DNA from: an uncultured Methanobrevibacter sp.
GTDB lineage: Archaea; Methanobacteriota; Methanobacteria; Methanobacteriales; Methanobacteriaceae
Length of the DNA: 11,806 nucleotides
Assembly: GCA_900317865.1 (NCBI GenBank)
Contig: ONIK01000052.1
Span: forward strand, 1 to 11,806
Direction of reading: 5' to 3'
The position numbers and the translations under genes were made by a program. The notes under the pieces were generated by a model. The model was not told where the DNA came from and made no database searches. It saw only the letters and a program-made list of their open reading frames with translations. The stretch's first letter is position 1. Each line of letters starts with the position of its first letter. Below, piece by piece: positions 1 through 6,400 of this stretch.

Positions 1-214
1 CTGTGAAATGAACGGAATCATCAAAGACACCCTCAAAGAAAACATTGAATGGATGATGGGTGGAGAAAAAATGGCTAACGCTGAAAAAAGAGAAGCTTCT
101 GAAAAAGCTCAAGAAGCTGGAATTGAAACCGCTGCTGATTTCTTCAGAGAAAGTTCCAAAGACGAAGGTCGTCACTACAAAATCTTAGAAGGTATTTTAG
201 AAAGATACTTCTAG
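1..214 (+). CDS. Rubrerythrin-like protein, C-terminal part (5' truncated by window edge)
   Basis: Rubrerythrins are cytoplasmic di-iron ferritin-like proteins that reduce hydrogen peroxide in anaerobes. The fragment reads as the second helix pair of a ferritin-like four-helix bundle. A helix carries a probable metal-ligand Glu in GGEKMANAEK, and a following helix carries the ExxH metal motif in DEGRHYKIL. The protein ends shortly after at ERYF with a TAG stop at 212-214. An ATG exists at 8-10, but the frame is open to the left edge (Cys-Glu before that Met). A start there would give only half a ferritin bundle, so I read the gene as running in from the left. There is no rubredoxin domain after the helices; if one exists it would be N-terminal, as in reverse rubrerythrins, and outside the window. 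Codons such as AAC, ATC, TTC and CTC are more frequent here than in the NRPS, as expected for a well-expressed gene. Confidence 0.8.
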   Translation, partial: CEMNGIIKDTLKENIEWMMGGEKMANAEKREASEKAQEAGIETAADFFRESSKDEGRHYKILEGILERYF

Positions 215-223
215 ATTCAAATT

Positions 224-257
224 GAAAGAATTTAATAATTCTTTCCTTATTTTTTTA
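224..257 (+). terminator. Hairpin plus T-tract terminator of the rubrerythrin gene
   Basis: A perfect 9-bp inverted repeat has arms GAAAGAATT (224-232) and AATTCTTTC (237-245) around a TAAT loop. It is followed by a T-rich tract to about 257. It starts 10 bases after the rubrerythrin stop. Oligo-T tracts terminate archaeal transcription; the hairpin may add efficiency or protect the 3' end. Confidence 0.65.
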
Positions 258-270
258 TTATAAATTTCCA

Positions 271-292
271 TTAGATGATAACTTACATCTAA
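271..292. repeat. Inverted repeat in the NRPS upstream spacer
   Basis: Seven-base arms TTAGATG (271-277) and CATCTAA (286-292) match perfectly across an 8-base spacer. The element lies about 130 bases upstream of the NRPS start. It could be an operator half-site pair, or a chance repeat in AT-rich DNA. Confidence 0.45.
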
Positions 293-301
293 AGCATAAT
301 T

Positions 302-352
302 AGACATTAAGAAAATTTTTAGAAAATAATAATTAATGAAATTTTCTTGTCT
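302..352. repeat. Long bulged inverted repeat upstream of the NRPS
   Basis: Arms AAGAAAATTT (309-318) and AAATTTTCTT (339-348) pair perfectly over 10 bp across a 20-base loop. After skipping ATT (306-308) on the left, AGAC (302-305) pairs with GTCT (349-352), giving 14 pairs with one 3-base bulge. The element ends about 40 bases before the TATA-like box, so it is probably outside the NRPS transcript. Possible roles are a regulator binding site or a second, distal terminator; neither is shown. Confidence 0.5.
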
Positions 353-392
353 CTCTTTTAGTTCATAAGTAGAAAATTAGACTTTAAAAAGT

Positions 393-400
393 TTTATAAT
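393..400 (+). promoter_or_regulatory. TATA-like box for the NRPS gene
   Basis: The sequence TTTATAAT preceded by an A-rich stretch (386-390) resembles an archaeal TATA box with its upstream element. Archaeal transcription normally starts about 22-27 bases downstream of the box, here near 420-425, almost on the ATG at 424. No Shine-Dalgarno sequence precedes the ATG, which fits a leaderless or near-leaderless message. The region is AT-rich, so the call is tentative. Confidence 0.45.
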
Positions 401-423
401 GTATTATTCTAAAACTAATTATC

Positions 424-3400
424 ATGAATGAATTTGAACCAACATTACTCCCATTTAATAAATATAAAGATGGCATATCTGTTGATTATGAAAAGGTCCC
501 ATTAAATCAATTATTAATTAATAAAATATGCAATAATAATTTTGATTCGAATTTATTAATTTTAGCTGCTATTTGTATAACACTAACGAAGTACACTAAC
601 TCCACAGAAATTTTTATCCGCGTAAACAATATTCCATTAATATTTAATGATAAAAATAGGGATAAAACCGTATTTGCGTATATTAATACTATTCAAAAAT
701 ATTTAAATGAATCTCCCGATGTTAATAATGAATCATATTTTAATATTATTTTTGATGGTGTTGATGTTGAGGACGAAGGCATAAACTTATTTGTTTGTAA
801 AAATTCATTAAATTTAAAGTTTGATTCGAATAAATACACTAATTATTATATTAAATCATTTTTAAAAAGTATAAATAGAGTTATTAAACAGTTTGATAAA
901 TATGATATTAGGAAAATTAAAATTAAAGATATTGCTCTTAGAAATGAAGAACCTGTTCCTGATTTTAAATTAAAAAGAAATCCCCTAGTCAATGAATTAT
1001 TGGAAGCACAAACCAATAAAACACCGGATAAAATTGCTTTAAGGATAAGCGGTGAAAGTTATACTTTTAGAGAGGTTAATGATGAAGCAAATAAAATAGC
1101 TAATGGATTGATTAAAAGAGGATTAAAAGAAGGAAGTTCTATTGCCTTCCTACTTGAACGAGAAAAAACTCTCATTACAGTATTTTTAGGAATTATAAAA
1201 GCCGGTTGTGTTGCAATTCCTTTAGATACTAATTTTACTCCTGAAAAATTAAAATACATTATGGAAAACAGTGAGGCAAAATATATAATTACATATGAGA
1301 ATATGGATGATGCAATAAATCCTATGGATTTAATTAATGAATCTGATGCGAGTTTTCCTAAAGTTAATTTAAAACCTGATGATCCCATTTTTCTTCTCTA
1401 CACATCAGGGTCAACCGGTAATCCAAAAGGAGTTATTTCCACACACTGCGGAATATCCAATTTAATCAGTGTTCATATCAAGACCAACTATAAGAAGCTG
1501 CTGTCAATTTCTTCAATAGCTTTTGATATTTCAGAAGAGGATATTTTAGTTTCCTTAACTAATGGCATAGAGTTAATTTTTGCAAATGATGAGGAAATAA
1601 AAGATATCGTATTATTATCTCGTTTAATTGAAGATACTTCACCAGAATTTGTTAATATAACTCCTTCAAGGTTCCTTTCATATATTCAAGTCCCTGAATT
1701 TTGCAATGCATTAGGTAAATTTGCAGGCATTGGCTGTGGGGGAGAACATTTCACAAAAAATGTTTATAATGAGATTCAAAAATATGGAGATATTGATGTT
1801 TATAACGGTTATGGTCCTTTAGAAACTAGTTTGACATCAAATTCTAAAAAAATTATTAATCCAAACTATATTACCAATGGAAAACCTCTTTTAAATTATA
1901 TTACTGATGTTCGTGATATTGATAGAAAATTATTGCCTTATGGAGTCATTGGGGAGCTGTATATCGGTGGTGTTGGTGTCAGTAAAGGTTATTATAAGTT
2001 AGATGAAAAAACAAAAGAATCATTTATTAAAATTAATGGCGTGAATTATTATAAATCAGGAGATAATGCTATTCAGCTTCCATCAAATGAAATAATAATT
2101 AAAGGAAGAATCGATAATCAAATTAAATTAAGGGGTCAAAGAGTAGAGCCTGAAGAAATAGAACAGGTAATTCTAAAATATGGAAAAATCGAGAATGCTG
2201 TTGTTATGATTCAGGAAGTAAATAATGAAAATCATTTATGTGCTTATTTGATAAGTAATGTTAAAATTGATGTTAATGATTTGAGAAATTATTTGGCCAG
2301 TATACTTTCACAATACATGGTTCCAACATTTATTATCCAGTTGAATAAATTTCCAGAAACTACGAGTGGTAAAATTGATAGAAAACGTTTTCCTAAACCA
2401 AAAATGGAAACTGAAAAGATAAAACCTGTAAATGATGTTGAAACGGTATTGTATAATTTCTGTTGCAATATATTAAACTTAAAGGATTTCGGAGTCACTG
2501 ATAATCTATTTAAAATGGGATTTACATCTCTTACAATAATGAAACTGAATTCAGATATTTATCATGAATTTAATATATCTTTAAAACACTCTGATTTAAT
2601 GGATAATCCCACGATAAGGGAAATATCAAAATTGCTTAATTATCCTAATGAAATAGAAAAAATAGAAAAAATCGAACCTGTAAGTTCAAATAAATATCCA
2701 ATGTCTTCTCAACAAAAGAGATTGTATGTTCTTTATTGTAAAAATCCAAATTTAACCAATTATAATTTACCATATGTAAGAAAATTTAAAAAAGTTTTGA
2801 ATGTTAATAAACTGGAAAATGCAATCAATAAAGTGATTGATGCTGAAGAAATACTTAGGACATCCTTGCATTTGGAAAATGGAGAATACATACAAAAAAT
2901 CCATGAACATAGAAACATTAAGGTTGATTTTGTAAAACTAGAAGATACAATTGATATTAATGAAATTTTTCATAGTTACATTCACCCATTTAATTTGGAA
3001 CATGAGCCACTGCTTAGAATAAAAATTGTAGAATATAAAGGTGAAACTTACGTTTTTAGAGATATGCACCATATTCTTGGTGATCAAATCAGTAACGATA
3101 TATTATACAATAAAATCAAAGATGCATATTATGGTAAGCCCGTTTATCCGCAAAGAATTCAATATAAGGATTATACTTTTTGGGTTAAAAAACAGCAAAA
3201 TGCTGAAGCAGAATATTGGAAAAATAAAACGGTTTCCTATGCGGGAAGTTTAATTTATGCTGATTTCAAAAGGCCATTAATCCAAACGTTCCAGGCAGAA
3301 AAAATTTCACATCATTTAGATAAAAAAACTATAGAAAAACTTGCCATGGTCAATAATACGACCATCTATAAATTGTTACTTTCACAATTCATAATCTTAC

Positions 3401-6400
3401 TTCACAAATATATTCATGAAGACAATATTCAAATTGGAACTATAACAAGCGGAAGAACACATCCAGACATTCAAAATACTTTAGGAATGTTTGTAAATAC
3501 ACTGCCCTTCATTCAGTCAGTATCTGATGAAGATACTTTAAAAGAAACTCTAATTAAAACTGAAAAGGAAATATCTAATTTATTTGCTAATCAAAATTAT
3601 ACGATTGATCAGATAATTGCAGATCACAAGATACCAATAAGCGATTCTCAAAATCCATTATTTAACATTCTATTTTTACAAAATACCTCCGATAATTTTG
3701 AAAGCAATGTAGAATCGGATGAATTAAAATTTGAATTAACCTGCGGATTAAAAAATAGTAAATCTGAATTGACAGTTGAATTTTATTATAACCCTAATGT
3801 ATATTCCTTTGAAAAGATAAAATACCTACTTGACCATTATATCTATTTAATTGACAACATTGATAAAAATATTGATAAAAAAATAAAAGATATAAAAATA
3901 TTGTCTCCAGAATATGAACAAGAGATTATAAAAATAGCCGGCTTTAAAAATGAAATAAAGCATGATCCGATATGTGTTTCATTTAAAAAACAGGTAGAGA
4001 AAAATCCCTCAAAAGTTATTTTATCCGATGACAAAATCTCTTTAACATATACCGATTTAAATTTAAAAACAAATAGTTTAGCAAATTATCTTAGAGATAA
4101 AATTGGTGTTAAAAAACAGGACAGGATAGTGCTATTTGCAAATCGTAGCATAGAATCTGTATTGGCTTTTTTAAGTATTTTAAAATTAAATGCAATTTAT
4201 GTTCCTGTTAATCCCCTTGCCCCTAAAGAAAATATAAAGTATATAGTTGAGCAAGTTAAGGCAAACGTACTACTGACAAACATTGATCTGGATTTAAAAA
4301 ATGTGAACATTGTTGATTTAAGACAGGAATCCCTATACAATTACGATAATTGTGGAATAGAATCAACATTTGACGGTTATTTCAGCATAATCCATACTTC
4401 AGGCACCACTGGAGTTCCGAAAGGAGTGAAACTCACTCATAAAAATATAGAAAACTTCTTAATCACGGCCGAAGATAAATTCCTAAGTAAAAACTGTGAA
4501 GTGTTTTACCATACAACAAATATATACTTTGATACATCATTATTTGAAATAATCTTTCCAATATTAAATGGAATAGAACTACATGTCATAAATCATAATT
4601 ATGATTTTTCCAAAGTCCCAGAATATATTTTAAAACAAAAAGCTATGTTAAATACAGTTCCCGCTAAATTAACAATGTTTTTAAAACTTGTTAACTTTGA
4701 TAATGTAATGAAAAGTATTGCCCAATTAATACTTGCAGGCGAAGTGTTAACCAAAAATTTAGTTAAAATTCTTCAAAACTATAATACTGTAATTTATAAT
4801 GCTTATGGCCCCTGTGAAGCTACCATATTTGCAAGTATTAAAGAAATTGTCTCTTCAAATGAAATTTCTATTGGAAAGGCTAATATCAATACTCAAATTT
4901 ATATTTTAAATAATGAAAGACAACTGTGTCCATTTTGCATTCCCGGAGAATTGTGCATTGGCGGAAAGCAGGTATCAGAAGGGTATTTAAATAACCCTGA
5001 TTTGACTGATGATATCTTTATCGAAAATCCATTTGATGAAGGTAAATTATACTGTACCGGTGATTTAGCATACCTTGGAACTGATGGCGATATACATTTC
5101 ATTGGAAGAATTGACTCACAAATTAAACTTAACGGCCAAAGAGTGGAAATTGATGAGATTAATACGCAAATAGAGAAAAACACTAATATCAAACAAGCCA
5201 TAACAATCCCAAATTCAGATAAAACACAGTTATACTCTTATATTGTATCTGATAAAATTATTGATATTGATAAATTATTGAATGATTTGGAACTTAATTT
5301 AATCCCATTCATGATTCCTTCTTCAATAATCCAAATTGACTCAATTCCAATAAATAAAAATGGAAAAATTGATTATAAAAAATTACCGAAACCTAAAGTG
5401 CGAAAAAACAGATATGTGCCTCCTACTAACGATATTGAAAAATCTATTGTTGAAGTTTGGGAGGATGTTTTAGACATTACACCTATTGGAATAAATGATG
5501 ATTCCTATCAATTGGGCATGGATTCAATTAAAGCTATACGTATTGTTTCATTACTTCAAAATAAAGACATTATTTGTAATACAAAAGATATTTTAAAATA
5601 TAAAACTCCTTATATGTTAGCTAAAAATGTTGTAGATAAAACATCAGTTTCCCATGATTCCATAGAAGGTATTGTAGATTTACTCCCTATACAAAGTTAT
5701 TTCTTTGATTATATCAATAAAAATGAATACTCACAACATTTTATTTTGAAATCCAGTGAAAATATTGATGTTGAAATACTGCAAGATGCATTAAATGAAT
5801 TACTAAACATACATGATATGTTACGTGCCAGCTATAAACTTGAGGAAAATATTCCAGTTCAAAGAATTTCCCCATTGAATGAATGTATTTATGAAATAAA
5901 TGAATATGATATATCTGAAGATTTTGATGAGAAAGTTAATGAGATTTATAACAAATCTCTTTCTTCATTAAATATTGAAAATAAATTAATTGATGTAAAT
6001 CTTATTCATGATGATGAAGATTACCTTCTTTTGGTTTTCCATCATTTAATTATAGATGGCATTAGCTGGAATATACTTCTTTCTGATTTAAGCAAAATCT
6101 ATCTCGGATTAAAAGAATGTGAGGAATTTAACATCAATAAACCTTATCCATATAAAAGATGGGTTAATGATGTAAAAGAATTGGTAAATAACATTTCTCC
6201 AGAAGAAAAAGAGCATTGGACTGAAGTAAATGATTTGTTGGATGATTCAGAAATTAAAGGAATTGGAAATAGCTTTAATTTCAGAGTTAACGTCAAATAT
6301 GATGTTGATAATTTATTAATGTTAACTGAAGAGGAATATTTGGCTTTGGCAATAGCACGTGCATATAAAAAGACTTATGGTCGAGACATTATATTTAACC

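Noticed and set aside
8..214. A complete 68-residue small protein starting at the ATG at 8
   Set aside because: The frame is open to the window edge, and the residues are only the second half of a ferritin-like bundle, so a truncated longer gene is more likely.
2653..2676. Short tandem repeat encoding EIEKIEKIE between carrier 1 and the condensation domain
   Set aside because: It is only two to three units in an interdomain linker and fits low-complexity linker sequence.
1059..5201. Several open frames of 63-109 residues on the minus strand, and one of 70 residues in another plus frame, inside the NRPS
   Set aside because: They lie antisense or out of frame to well-supported NRPS domains, show no recognisable protein features, and are expected in AT-rich coding DNA.
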